Source: an uncultured Oscillibacter sp. (GTDB taxonomy: Bacteria > Bacillota > Clostridia > Oscillospirales > Oscillospiraceae). Taken from it: DNA of 35,307 bases. The stretch covers positions 1 through 35,307 of the forward strand of contig CAJUQM010000015.1 of NCBI GenBank assembly GCA_910588005.1, given 5' to 3'. The position numbers and the translations under genes are program-made. Positions 14,952-22,983 of the stretch are shown one piece after another (position 1 is the first letter of the stretch; every line of letters begins with the position of its first letter). The notes beneath the pieces are model-generated. The model had not been told where the DNA came from. It was given only the letters and a program-made list of their open reading frames with translations, and did not search any database.

Positions 14952-15719
14952 ATGCCTAAGAATCCGAACCGTCGCTCCAAACCGGTCAAGCGGGACGAGC
15001 CTATGACCGGCGCTATGAAATTTTTCCTGGCAGGCTGTGTCGCCGAACTGTACCTTTTGATCGTCCGGCGCTTCTATCTGGCCGGCAACGCGGAGCAGCA
15101 AATCGCCTGGTATGATTATTATCTCTGGGTTCTTGCCGGTGTTGGCGCGGCTGTCTTCGCGGTGGGCGCCGTCCTCAGCGTCCTCTGGAAGGCTGACCGG
15201 AAAAAACGGGTGATCGGCTGGTACACAGCCGGCCTGGGCGCCTTTCTTGCCATCTCCACCGTTTTGATCCGCCTTATGAACGCCTCGGCGGTGACACTGC
15301 TGTCCGTGGTGGTCCCTGTTGTGATGCTGCTGGTGATTCTCTGGAGCCTATACGACCGGGAGTGCGCCGTCTCCCTGACGATTTTGGGCGTGTCGCTGGT
15401 CTTTTTGTGGGTCTGCCGCCGGACGCTGTCCAACATATACTACGGCACTTTGATCCGGGTTGCCGCCGTGCTCTTTTTGGTTTTATTGGCCGCTGCCGCA
15501 GTGCTGGCTTACAAAGTCGGCAAAGGCGGCGGCAGGCTGGGCAAGTTCCGTCTTCTGCCCTCCGGAGCCGACCTGCTGCCCATCTACAGCGCCTGCGGCC
15601 TGTCCGCAGCGGGGATTGCGGCGGCGCTCATCAGCACAACCGTGGCCTACTACGCCATGTGGGCGCTGGCCATTGTGGTTTTTGCTCTGGCCGTATATTA
15701 TACAGTAAAACAGCTGTAA
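14952..15719 (+). CDS. Polytopic membrane protein of unknown function
   Basis: A 255-residue protein with a basic N-terminus (MPKNPNRRSKPVKRDEPM) and seven to eight hydrophobic helices, for example FFLAGCVAELYLLIV near 24, LWVLAGVGAAVFAVGAVLSV near 58, AVTLLSVVVPVVMLLVILW near 112 and VAAVLFLVLLAAAAVLAY near 166. Single lysine/arginine clusters alternate between helices as in bacterial inner-membrane proteins. No transport, enzymatic or sensory motif is visible. GGAGG lies eight bases before the ATG at 14952, downstream of a near-consensus promoter, and an intrinsic terminator follows, so it is a single-gene unit. Related uncharacterised proteins are expected in Oscillospiraceae (inference). 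Confidence 0.85.
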   Translation: MPKNPNRRSKPVKRDEPMTGAMKFFLAGCVAELYLLIVRRFYLAGNAEQQIAWYDYYLWVLAGVGAAVFAVGAVLSVLWKADRKKRVIGWYTAGLGAFLAISTVLIRLMNASAVTLLSVVVPVVMLLVILWSLYDRECAVSLTILGVSLVFLWVCRRTLSNIYYGTLIRVAAVLFLVLLAAAAVLAYKVGKGGGRLGKFRLLPSGADLLPIYSACGLSAAGIAAALISTTVAYYAMWALAIVVFALAVYYTVKQL

Positions 15720-15732
15720 TATCAAAATAGAA

Positions 15733-15775
15733 AATTCCCTTTCAGAAGAACTGTTCGCTCTGAAAGGGAATTCTC
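15733..15775. terminator. Terminator after the 14952 gene (bidirectional)
   Basis: AATTCCCTTTCAGA (15733-15746) pairs exactly with 15759-15772. The plus tail is CTCTTATC; the minus tail is TTTTCTATTTT, so it may also stop transcription arriving from the regulator gene. Confidence 0.85.
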
Positions 15776-15821
15776 TTATCTCAGGGCGCCGGAAAAGCCG
15801 GCGCCGCACGCTCTATCTCTC

Positions 15822-16514
15822 TCACTGTTTTTTGATCTGCGTCAGATAGCGGTACACGCTGGCCTGAGAGCAGCACAGTCCCGCAGCCACGTCTTTGACG
15901 GACCCCTTCAGCAAAAAGATCCCGCTCTCCTCCAGTCCGGCGATGATCTGCATCCGCTCGTCGGAGGTCAGGCGTTCCGCCGTTACCCCCAGGCGCTCCA
16001 GCTCATGGCTGATGGCATCCAGCGCCACGGCCTCCGTGGAGTTGCGAAAGGTCTCCGGCCGGTGCGGGGGAGCGGCCGATGCGCCGTCCGCCGCCGACGG
16101 ATGCGCCACCCTTTTGGCAAAGGCGTCCGGATGGCACAGGCTCAAAATCTGGCCGCTCACGGCCTGATACCGGCTGTCGTCAAAGTTGATGCAGAGCATT
16201 CCGATCAGCCGTCCGTTCTGCTTGATAAACATGGTGCTGGACCGCAGCTCCTTGCCCCCCGCAGAGACGCCGAAATAGTGCAGGCGGTAATCCTGTGTCT
16301 CATAGCTCTTATCCATCAGGACGCTGAGGGCCACATTGGTCAGCGGCGCGCCGATCTCCCGGCCGCTGACATGCTTGTTCGCGATGGCAATGATGGACCG
16401 GTTTTTATCCGTCAGGTCATGGAGGGCCACCTCGTAATCCGGCCCCAGCGCCAGTCCGAGAAACTCCGTTAGCTTCACATACTGTTGCAGCAGCGCGTTG
16501 GGAACATTGGGCAT
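15822..16514 (-). CDS. YheO/DauR-type PAS-HTH transcriptional regulator
   Basis: A 230-residue regulator. Residues about 5-115 form the YheO-like PAS domain: YVKLTEFLGLALGPDYEVAL, HDLTDKNRSIIAIANKHVSG, GKELRSSTMFIKQNGRLIGM and LCINFD. A variable Ala/Pro linker leads to a C-terminal helix-turn-helix (about 183-230; SVKDVAAGLCCSQASVYRYL) of the HTH_22 type. DauR, the characterised relative in Pseudomonas, controls D-amino-acid catabolism. Here the gene is divergent from ridA and an NSS transporter, which fits ligand-dependent control of amino-acid or amine use (inference). GGGGGAGG precedes the ATG at 16514. Confidence 0.92.
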   Translation of the reverse strand: MPNVPNALLQQYVKLTEFLGLALGPDYEVALHDLTDKNRSIIAIANKHVSGREIGAPLTNVALSVLMDKSYETQDYRLHYFGVSAGGKELRSSTMFIKQNGRLIGMLCINFDDSRYQAVSGQILSLCHPDAFAKRVAHPSAADGASAAPPHRPETFRNSTEAVALDAISHELERLGVTAERLTSDERMQIIAGLEESGIFLLKGSVKDVAAGLCCSQASVYRYLTQIKKQ

Positions 16515-16586
16515 ACGCCTCCCCCTTCCGCCCGCGCGGCCGCGGGCAATCCCACCGTTCTTCTCTTTTTCCCTCTGCTCTTCGCC

Positions 16587-16602
16587 AATGATTTATATCA
16601 TT
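16587..16602. promoter_or_regulatory. Palindrome at the regulator promoter, candidate operator
   Basis: AATGAT-TTAT-ATCATT directly downstream of, and touching, the -10 hexamer of the minus-strand regulator promoter. Placement at the transcription start suggests autorepression; the binding protein is not shown. Confidence 0.5.
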
Positions 16603-16628
16603 ATATTACTGGAATACCAGCCTGTCAA
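16600..16628 (-). promoter_or_regulatory. Consensus promoter of the DauR-type regulator
   Basis: On the minus strand TTGACA (16628-16623), 17 bases, TATAAT (16605-16600): a perfect sigma-A promoter. Between it and the divergent ridA promoter (16629-16736) lies AT-rich DNA without a clear further motif. Confidence 0.92.
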
Positions 16629-16736
16629 AAGAATTTTTTCTCACATTGAAACCTTTGCATCCGGCCGATTTTTATTGATCGTCTCCACGATCCCCCCATT
16701 TTTAAACCGTCTATTGGTGAAACCCCGTGATGTCCG

Positions 16737-16765
16737 TTGACAATTTTTTTTAATTCTGATAAAAT
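16737..16765 (+). promoter_or_regulatory. Consensus promoter of ridA
   Basis: TTGACA (16737-16742), 17 bases including a T tract, TAAAAT (16760-16765), 31 bases before the ridA ATG. Confidence 0.9.
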
Positions 16766-16795
16766 CGTTTCACTTTATTAAGAGGAGGCTGTTTT

Positions 16796-17173
16796 ATGAA
16801 AACAATTATCAGCACCAGTCAAGCCCCGGCGGCCATCGGTCCCTACGCCCAGGCCGTCAAAGCCAACGGCTTTGTCATCACCTCCGGCCAGCTGCCCATC
16901 GACCCCGCCGCCGGAACTTTCCCAGAGGGGATTCAGGCCCAGACCCGCCAGTCCCTGACCAACGTCAAGGCCATTTTGGAAGAGGCCGGCCTCACCATGG
17001 ACGCTGTTTTGAAGACCACGGTATTCCTCAGCGACATGAACAACTTCGCCGCTATGAACGAGGTGTACGCCACCTTCTTCACCGAGGGCAGCTTCCCCGC
17101 CCGCTCCGCCGTGGAGGTCGCCCGCCTGCCCAAGGACGCGCTGGTGGAGATCGAGGTCATCGCCGCCCTGTAA
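16796..17173 (+). CDS. ridA: RidA family enamine/imine deaminase
   Basis: Hydrolyses reactive enamine/imine intermediates released by PLP enzymes such as threonine dehydratase, protecting other PLP enzymes. The 125-residue protein is full length for a RidA trimer subunit: APAAIGPYAQAVKANGFVIT and SGQLPIDPAAG in the first 40 residues, QTRQSLTNVKAILEEAGLTM in the middle, and the signature SFPARSAVEVARLPKDALVE with catalytic Arg103 and Glu118. GAGGAGG precedes the ATG. Pairing with a DauR-type regulator and an NSS transporter suggests it cleans up intermediates of the amino acid or amine imported (inference). Confidence 0.95.
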   Translation: MKTIISTSQAPAAIGPYAQAVKANGFVITSGQLPIDPAAGTFPEGIQAQTRQSLTNVKAILEEAGLTMDAVLKTTVFLSDMNNFAAMNEVYATFFTEGSFPARSAVEVARLPKDALVEIEVIAAL

Positions 17174-17331
17174 CCCCCTGTGTCCGCGCCTCCTCTCCGG
17201 GTAACGCCCGCAGAGGACCGCACCCACAATCCCGGCACTGTCCGCCGCGAAGGACGGCATGGGGAACTGGGCCGGCGCGCCGCTTTCACGCCTTTCCGGA
17301 GTCATATCCCAGCAAAAAAGCGAATTCATCA

Positions 17332-17351
17332 TGCGGCGCAGCCGCGCCGCA
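17332..17351 (+). promoter_or_regulatory. GC hairpin between ridA and the transporter gene
   Basis: TGCGGCGC-AGCC-GCGCCGCA without a T run, about 50 bases before the transporter start. The 227-base gap also contains no promoter I can defend, so the two genes are probably cotranscribed and the stem could modulate readthrough. Confidence 0.4.
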
Positions 17352-17400
17352 CGGCGGCCCGCTGCGCAGGAAGCCGCTGATCAAGAGGAGGATTTTGTCT

Positions 17401-18801
17401 ATGAGCCACGAGACTTTGCCAAGCCGCGACGGATTTAAGGGCCAGTGGGGCTTCACTCTGGCCTGTATCGGCTCCGCCGTCGGCATGGGCAACATCTGGC
17501 GCTTTCCCATCATGGTGGCCAAGTGGGGCGGCCTGACCTTTCTGATTCCCTATTTTATCATCGTCCTCCTGGTGGGCAATTCCGGCGTCATGGAGGAATT
17601 CGCCCTGGGCCGCCGGGCGCAGGGCGGCCCCATCGACGCCTTCGGCCATGCCGCCGAGGCGGGAAACCGCAGCAAGCGGCTGGGTCAGGCCGTCGGCGTC
17701 ATCCCCATCATCGGCTCTTTGATGATGGCCATCGGCTACACCGTAATCATGAGCTGGATCTTCAAGTATGCCTTCCTGTCCCTCTCCGGCGGCCTGTACG
17801 CCATGGGGCAGGACATGTCCCTCATCGGCCCCGCCTTCGATGCCGCCGCACCCGGAGCGGAAACCTTCCGCGAGGCCGTCGGCATGATGGTCCGCAGCGG
17901 CGTCTTCGGCACCGGCAACGGCATGTGGCTGATCGTCGGTCTGGCCGTGGCCATGGTCATCATGGCCATGGGCGTGGCCAACGGCATCGAGGCCGCCAAC
18001 AAAATTATGATGCCCCTGCTGTTCGGCCTGTTTGTCATCCTGGCCGTGTACGTCGGCTTCCAGCCCGGCGCCTCCGAGGGCTACAAGTTCCTCTTCACCC
18101 TGGACCCCGCGGGACTGGTGAATCCCCAGGTATGGATTTACGCCTTCGGCCAGGCCTTTTTCTCCCTGTCCGTGGCGGGCAACGGCTCTGTGATCTACGG
18201 CTCCTATCTGCCCAAAAATGAGGACATCCCCCGCTCCGCCCGGCGCGTGGCCCTGTTTGACACCATCGCCGCCCTGCTGGCCGCCTTTGTCATCATCCCC
18301 GCCATCGGCGCCAGCGGCTTTGCCATGGGCGACATCGAACCCGGTCCCGGACTGATGTTCGTGTATCTGGTCAACATCCTCAACGGCATGCCCGGCGGGC
18401 GGGTAATCGGCGCGATCTTCTACGTGGCCGTCCTCTTTGCGGGCCTGAGTTCCATTGTCAACCTGTACGAGTCCCCCGTGGCCACCATGCAGGAGCAGTT
18501 CAAGCTCAAAAGAGGCACGGCCGTGGCCCTCACCGGCATCGCCGGCGGGGTCGTCGCCCTGCTGATCCAGCCCTATACCTCCCAGTGGATGGACATCGTC
18601 TCGATCTACATCTGCCCTCTGGGAGCGGGTCTCGCCGCCGTCATGTTCTTCCTGATTCTGCCCCGCAGGGAGGCTTTGGAGGAGGTCAACCGCGGCGCCA
18701 GAAAACCCGTGGGCAAGTGGTTTGAGTACCTGGGGTATCTGTTTATCGCCATGTGCGTTGTCGCCCTGGTGGCCGGCGCCATACTGGGCGGCATCGGCTG
18801 A
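17401..18801 (+). CDS. Sodium-dependent transporter, NSS (SNF) family
   Basis: Sodium-coupled symporter for an amino acid or amine, 466 residues with about eleven to twelve helices like LeuT. Diagnostic is GSAVGMGNIWRFP at residues 24-36 (helix 1, sodium and substrate site). Other marks: IPYFIIVLLVGNSGVMEEFA, TVIMSWIFKYAFL, FGQAFFSLSVAGNGSVIYGS (helix 6 unwound region) and FAGLSSIVNLYESPVATMQE (helix 8, second sodium site). GAGGAGG ends ten bases before the ATG at 17401; a TTG two codons earlier is less likely. It follows ridA and is divergent from the DauR-type regulator, its probable controller. Substrate unknown. Confidence 0.95.
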   Translation: MSHETLPSRDGFKGQWGFTLACIGSAVGMGNIWRFPIMVAKWGGLTFLIPYFIIVLLVGNSGVMEEFALGRRAQGGPIDAFGHAAEAGNRSKRLGQAVGVIPIIGSLMMAIGYTVIMSWIFKYAFLSLSGGLYAMGQDMSLIGPAFDAAAPGAETFREAVGMMVRSGVFGTGNGMWLIVGLAVAMVIMAMGVANGIEAANKIMMPLLFGLFVILAVYVGFQPGASEGYKFLFTLDPAGLVNPQVWIYAFGQAFFSLSVAGNGSVIYGSYLPKNEDIPRSARRVALFDTIAALLAAFVIIPAIGASGFAMGDIEPGPGLMFVYLVNILNGMPGGRVIGAIFYVAVLFAGLSSIVNLYESPVATMQEQFKLKRGTAVALTGIAGGVVALLIQPYTSQWMDIVSIYICPLGAGLAAVMFFLILPRREALEEVNRGARKPVGKWFEYLGYLFIAMCVVALVAGAILGGIG

Positions 18802-18844
18802 CTCTCCGCTCTATTTGCCGCCACGCTTTCTCCCCAATCCGGCA

Positions 18845-18876
18845 GCCTGCCGTCCAGAAGGACGGCAGGCTCTTTT
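18845..18876 (+). terminator. Terminator of the ridA-transporter unit
   Basis: GCCTGCCGTCC-AGAA-GGACGGCAGGC followed by TCTTTTC. Confidence 0.92.
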
Positions 18877-19000
18877 CATACTCTCACAAAATTGCCGGGG
18901 GTGCCGTCAACGGCTATTTTCCCAGCGGAAATTTTGGTCCCTTTTCGCTTTTGTGCTGAAAAACGCTCATAAAATTCTCTCATTCCCAAAATGACGGAAC

Positions 19001-19029
19001 GGGCAGTGAGACAAGCTGTCTCGCTGCCC
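19001..19029 (-). terminator. Hairpin downstream of the nitrilase gene
   Basis: Thirteen-base stem GGGCAGTGAGACA / TGTCTCGCTGCCC with one G-T pair, 67 bases after the nitrilase stop on the minus strand. The T tract (TCATTTT) is offset, so it is a weak terminator. The rest of 18880-19095 holds nothing I can support. Confidence 0.5.
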
Positions 19030-19095
19030 AATAAGCCGGAAGTTATAGAGTCAGAATTTCTACGGTAATCGACAATCTGCTCCCACGCCCACTAA

Positions 19096-20016
19096 TCATT
19101 GTTCGCTGACCTTCAGTTCCAGCACATCGGGCCTCGCATAATGCCCCACCGCATCGTGCTCCATTTTGCAGGACGCCGGAAGATTCATATCAAGCTCTGC
19201 ATAAATGACCGTCTCCTGATCCCAGATTGGCTCCGTCACATAATGGCCATAGGGGTCTACGATACAGCTTCCGCCGCGGCACACCGTTTCCGGCAACCGG
19301 GAAATCGCCTCCACTTCATTAAGATCAGAAGGATAAGAGGCTTTCCTTACAATCATATCTGCATTGATAAAATAACATTTACCCTCGAGAGCAATGTGCT
19401 GGATTGTCGCCTGCCATTCGGGGTTGTCGTTTGTGTTCGGTGAAATATAGATGGTAACGCCCTTTTGATAGAGCGCGACCCGCGCAAGCGGCATATAGCT
19501 TTCCCAGCAGATCAGACTGCCGATGGGGCCCCACGGCGTTTGTGTAATGGGGAAGTAGCCCTTGTTGGCGTCGCCCCAGACCACTCGTTCAGAGCCTGTC
19601 GGCTTGAGCTTGCGATGCACCTGATATGCGCCATCTGGCTCAAAAATGACATTGCTGTTATAAAGCGTTCCGCTGAACGCATCACGTTCCGAAAAACCAA
19701 GGCTGATATAAGCACCTGCTTTTTGGGCTGCATCGGCAAGTGCTTGAAATTCTGCGTCGCCCACGACAACAGAAGCGTCATAATAGCGCTTCCAATCGGA
19801 GCGCCCAGCTTCTGTCCGCCTGCCCATACTGAAACCAAAGTTCATTCCAATCGGATAGCCGGGGATAAAAAGCTCCGGAAAAACGATTAAATCCGACTTT
19901 TGCGATGCGCTTTCTTCAATGTATTCAAGTGCTTTTGCAAGTGATGCTTTTTTATCAAACAGTATAGGCTCTGCCTGTACCAATGCGATTTTGCAAATAG
20001 GATTGATGTCCTTCAT
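19096..20016 (-). CDS. Nitrilase (branch 1 carbon-nitrogen hydrolase)
   Basis: Cleaves nitriles to acid plus ammonia. The 306-residue protein has the catalytic triad in standard contexts: Glu48 in VFPELFIPGYP, Lys136 in HRKLKPTGSER and Cys170 in SLICWESYMPLARVALYQKG. The CWE-x-YMPL-R run and the TGSER run distinguish true nitrilases from amidase and carbamoylase branches. No signal peptide; probably a cytoplasmic spiral oligomer. GGAGGAGG precedes the ATG. It has its own promoter and no partner gene. Codon use is visibly less GC-rich at third positions than in flanking genes (many AAA, ATA, TTT), so recent acquisition is plausible. Substrate (aliphatic nitrile, arylacetonitrile, cyanide) is open. 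Confidence 0.93.
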   Translation of the reverse strand: MKDINPICKIALVQAEPILFDKKASLAKALEYIEESASQKSDLIVFPELFIPGYPIGMNFGFSMGRRTEAGRSDWKRYYDASVVVGDAEFQALADAAQKAGAYISLGFSERDAFSGTLYNSNVIFEPDGAYQVHRKLKPTGSERVVWGDANKGYFPITQTPWGPIGSLICWESYMPLARVALYQKGVTIYISPNTNDNPEWQATIQHIALEGKCYFINADMIVRKASYPSDLNEVEAISRLPETVCRGGSCIVDPYGHYVTEPIWDQETVIYAELDMNLPASCKMEHDAVGHYARPDVLELKVSEQ

Positions 20017-20054
20017 AGTAGGGCCTCCTCCCCAAATCCCGATTTGTCAAGCCG

Positions 20055-20083
20055 ATTATATCACGGACGGTTTTCTATTTCAA
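20055..20083 (-). promoter_or_regulatory. Sigma-A promoter of the nitrilase gene
   Basis: On the minus strand TTGAAA (20083-20078), 17 bases, TATAAT (20060-20055). Confidence 0.88.
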
Positions 20084-20153
20084 GGCGCCGGTAAAATCGC
20101 TGGCGGTCAGAACGGTCAACACGAAGGAGAAAAGAGATGAATTTTTGACGGCC

Positions 20154-20182
20154 TGTACAAAGGGCCGCCATATTGGTATAAT
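20154..20182 (+). promoter_or_regulatory. Promoter of the P-type ATPase gene
   Basis: TGTACA (20154-20159), 17 bases, TATAAT (20177-20182). A better -35 match (TTGACG, 20145-20150) lies too far upstream. Confidence 0.6.
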
Positions 20183-20218
20183 AGATATAAAATCAAAGAA
20201 TTTGACAGGGGGCGTCGC

Positions 20219-22663
20219 ATGAAAAAGAAACAGATCAGGCCGCAGGTACAGCCCGTGCGCCGGGAGATCCCCCGCCTGGATCCGGAGGCGGACAGAGGCC
20301 TATCCACCGCCCAGGCCCGGGAGCTGGCGGCAGCGGGATGGGACAACCGTCCGGTGGAATCCCCCACAAAATCCGATAAGCAGATTATTCGGGAAAATCT
20401 TCTGACCTACTTCAATCTGATTTTCGTGGTTTTGGCGGTGTGCCTGCTGCTGGTAGGGGATTGGCGGGACATGACCTTCCTCTTCATTGTGGCGGCCAAT
20501 GCCGTTATCGGCATCGTTCAGCAAATTCGCTCCAAACGAACCATTGAGAAACTGTCTCTGCTGTCGGTCTCCAAGGTCCGGGCGGTACGGGATGGGAGTC
20601 TCACGGATCTGCCCGTGGACCAGCTGGTACGGGAGGACATCGTGGAACTCACCGCCGGGTGCCAGATCCCCGCCGACGGGCCGGTGCTCACCGGGCAGGT
20701 ACAGGTAAACGAGGCTCTTATCACCGGCGAGGCCGACGCCATCGCCAAGGGACCGGGGGACCAACTTCGCTCCGGCAGCTTCGTCATCTCCGGCAAGTGC
20801 CGCTTCCGTCTGGAGCAGGTGGGGGCGGACTCCTACGCCGCCAAGCTGACCCTGGCGGCAAAAAAGGACGCCGGTCCCGGCAAAAGCGAGATGATGCGCT
20901 CTCTGGACCGCCTGATTCGCTTCATCGGCATTGTGCTGGTCCCCATCGGCGCCGCCCTGTTTTACACCCAATTCGTCACCCAGGATCTGGGGCTGCGGCA
21001 GTCGGTGGTGTCCACCGTGGCGGCCCTGATCGGCATGATCCCGGAGGGACTGTTTTTGCTGACCAGCGTCGCCCTGGCGGTCAGTGTCGTGCGGCTGGCC
21101 CGGAACCGGACCCTTATCCACGAGATGAGTGCCATCGAAACCCTGGCCAGGGTGGATGTTCTGTGTGTGGACAAGACCGGTACCGTCACCTGCCCCCAGA
21201 TGCAGGTGCGGGAAGTGGTTCCTCTGGATGCGGCGGCCTGGACGGAGGCGGAGATCGCCGACGCCCTGGGCGCCTTCTACCGGGTGCTGGAGCCGGACAA
21301 TGATACCGCTCGGGCCATCGCGGAAAAGTTCTCCTATGGTCCCGCCTGGCCCAGCCGGGAGACGGTCCCCTTCTCCTCCGCCACAAAGTGGAGCGCCGTC
21401 AACTTTGCGGGCCGGGGCGCCTATGTCATCGGCGCCCCGGAGTATGTTCTGGGCGGCGAACTGGTCCCTCTGGAAAAGCAGATCCGTTCCTACACGGAAC
21501 AGGGCTGCCGGGTATTGCTGCTGGCCCAGTGCGACGGAGCGGAAGAGGGCCGCCTTCACGGTCTGGTGCTGCCTATGGCCCTGCTGGTGCTGGAGAACCC
21601 CCTCCGCCCCGGCGCGGCAAAAACCTTCGCCTACTTCCACGAACAGGGGGTGCGGGTAAAGGTCATCTCAGGCGACGATCCGGTCACGGTCTCCGCCATT
21701 GCCAAGCAGGCAGGCATTCAAAGCGCGGAGCGCTGGATCGACGCCCGGGAGCTGAAGACCGACGCCGATATCGCCCGGGCCGTCCGGCAGTACGCCGTCT
21801 TTGGCCGTGTGGTGCCCAACCAGAAGCGAAAAATTGTCCGCGCCCTCCAGAGCCAGGGCCGCACGGTGGCCATGACAGGCGACGGCGTCAACGATGTTCT
21901 GGCGCTGAAAGACGCCGACTGCGGCGTGGCCATGGCCTCCGGCGCAGACGCGGCCTGTCAGGTGGCCCAGCTGGTACTGCTGGACAGCGATTTTTCCGCC
22001 ATGCCCAAAGTGGTGGCAGAGGGCCGCCGGGTCATCAACAACATCCAGCGGGCCTCGGCACTGTATCTGGTAAAAAACATTCTGTCCTTTTTCCTGGCCA
22101 TCATCACGTTGTTCGCCGATTTTCCCTATCCCTTCGTTCCCATTCAACTGACGTTGATCTCCTCCCTCACCATCGGCATTCCCTCCTTCTTTCTGGCTCT
22201 GGAGCCAAACCACGACCTGGTACGCGGCAAATTCTTGCACAATGTGTTCCGGAAATCCTTCCCCGGCGGATTGACGGCCATCTTTGTGGTGCTGTTCTCG
22301 GAGCTGTTTGTCTATGCGCTTCACCTGAGCATTGGGGAGCTGTCCACCATCTGTGTGGTGATTATGGCCATCAACTGCCTGATGGTGATCTATTACGCCG
22401 CCCGCCCTATGGATCTCAAGCGGACCGTCATGCTCGCCTCCATGACCACGGCCATGGTCATCGCCGTAGTATTCTTTGGAGATCTGTTCTCCCTGTCCTT
22501 AAAGGGGCTGTCCTTCGCCGGGTGGCTGGTGCTGGCGGCCATGGCGCTGCTGGTGGTACCCACCCAGATGCTGCTGGAGCGGCTGTTTGACCGATGCAGC
22601 ACGGTTCTATCCCGCCGGACGCGGCAGCGGAAAGGCCCCAGATCCTCTCCGCGCCGGAGATAG
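20219..22663 (+). CDS. Cation-translocating P-type ATPase, CtpE-like
   Basis: ATP-driven ion pump of 814 residues in the cytoplasmic membrane. Order: N-terminal cytoplasmic segment, helices 1-2 (from about 62), actuator loop with TGEAD at 169-173, helices 3-4 with the ion-site motif MIPEGLFLLTSVALAVSVVR from about 273, phosphorylation site DKTGTVT (Asp318), nucleotide domain, hinge GDGVNDVLALKDADCGVAMA from 554, and six C-terminal helices. The PEGL motif and TGEAD actuator match the mycobacterial calcium-uptake ATPase CtpE and its Firmicutes relatives rather than heavy-metal P1B pumps, which need CPC. The ion is inferred as calcium or similar. Single gene with its own promoter and a terminator at 22676. 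Confidence 0.9.
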   Translation: MKKKQIRPQVQPVRREIPRLDPEADRGLSTAQARELAAAGWDNRPVESPTKSDKQIIRENLLTYFNLIFVVLAVCLLLVGDWRDMTFLFIVAANAVIGIVQQIRSKRTIEKLSLLSVSKVRAVRDGSLTDLPVDQLVREDIVELTAGCQIPADGPVLTGQVQVNEALITGEADAIAKGPGDQLRSGSFVISGKCRFRLEQVGADSYAAKLTLAAKKDAGPGKSEMMRSLDRLIRFIGIVLVPIGAALFYTQFVTQDLGLRQSVVSTVAALIGMIPEGLFLLTSVALAVSVVRLARNRTLIHEMSAIETLARVDVLCVDKTGTVTCPQMQVREVVPLDAAAWTEAEIADALGAFYRVLEPDNDTARAIAEKFSYGPAWPSRETVPFSSATKWSAVNFAGRGAYVIGAPEYVLGGELVPLEKQIRSYTEQGCRVLLLAQCDGAEEGRLHGLVLPMALLVLENPLRPGAAKTFAYFHEQGVRVKVISGDDPVTVSAIAKQAGIQSAERWIDARELKTDADIARAVRQYAVFGRVVPNQKRKIVRALQSQGRTVAMTGDGVNDVLALKDADCGVAMASGADAACQVAQLVLLDSDFSAMPKVVAEGRRVINNIQRASALYLVKNILSFFLAIITLFADFPYPFVPIQLTLISSLTIGIPSFFLALEPNHDLVRGKFLHNVFRKSFPGGLTAIFVVLFSELFVYALHLSIGELSTICVVIMAINCLMVIYYAARPMDLKRTVMLASMTTAMVIAVVFFGDLFSLSLKGLSFAGWLVLAAMALLVVPTQMLLERLFDRCSTVLSRRTRQRKGPRSSPRRR

Positions 22664-22675
22664 CCCCCATGCGAT

Positions 22676-22756
22676 GAAAAAACAGGGCATCCCAATCCGG
22701 ATGTCCTGTTTCTCTCTCTGGAACGGGCGACGAGGCTTGAACTCGCTTACCGCCAT
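22676..22756 (-). repeat. Degenerate second copy of the tRNA-Gly 3' end plus terminator
   Basis: From 22676 the sequence repeats, about 180 bases upstream on the plus strand, the block at 22856: identical terminator stem and, after a CT insertion, about 30 bases matching the T arm, acceptor 3' strand and CCA of tRNA-Gly with a few transitions. Homology ends around 22751, so the anticodon and 5' half are missing. The stem also serves as terminator for the P-type ATPase gene (plus-strand tail TTTCTCTC). Confidence 0.8.
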
Positions 22757-22760
22757 CCCA

Positions 22761-22850
22761 CAAATGGCCGGGGGCCATTTGCGGGAACCCTGCCTCTCCT
22801 CCATTTTAAACACGCGCTTTGCGCGTAGGTGGAGGCAGCCAGTTCCTCTT
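22761..22850. other. Hairpin-rich spacer between the two tRNA-end copies
   Basis: Contains a perfect stem CAAATGGCC / GGCCATTTG (22761-22781), a second stem ACGCGC-TTT-GCGCGT (22812-22826), and CCTCCA / TGGAGG flanking that second stem. No gene is supported; frames reading through it also read through the tRNA. Confidence 0.6.
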
Positions 22851-22856
22851 CTACAG

Positions 22857-22891
22857 AAAAAACAGGGCATCCCAATCCGGATGTCCTGTTT
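22857..22891 (-). terminator. tRNA-Gly terminator
   Basis: On the minus strand AAACAGG-ATCC / GGAT-CCTGTTTTTT directly after the tRNA, with a run of six T. The same stem is duplicated at 22677-22711. Confidence 0.88.
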
Positions 22892-22896
22892 CTCTC

Positions 22897-22972
22897 TGGA
22901 GCGGGCAACGAGGCTCGAACTCGCTACCTCCACCTTGGCAAGGTGGCGCTCTACCAGATGAGCTATGCCCGC
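22897..22972 (-). tRNA. tRNA-Gly (anticodon GCC)
   Basis: A 76-base cloverleaf on the minus strand: acceptor GCGGGC with GCCCGC, D arm with GCTC...GAGC, anticodon stem CCACC/GGTGG around TTGCCAA giving anticodon GCC, T arm GCGAG-TTCGAGC-CTCGT, and an encoded CCA end. It reads GGC and GGT glycine codons. Transcribed from its own promoter, which overlaps the end of the lipoprotein gene, and followed by a terminator. Confidence 0.96.
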
Positions 22973-22983
22973 GAACAAAAAGT

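Noticed and set aside
22607..22978. Minus-strand frame of 123 codons with a repeated REKQDIRIGMPCFF peptide
   Set aside because: It reads through tRNA-Gly and both terminator copies; the peptide repeat only reflects the duplicated non-coding DNA.
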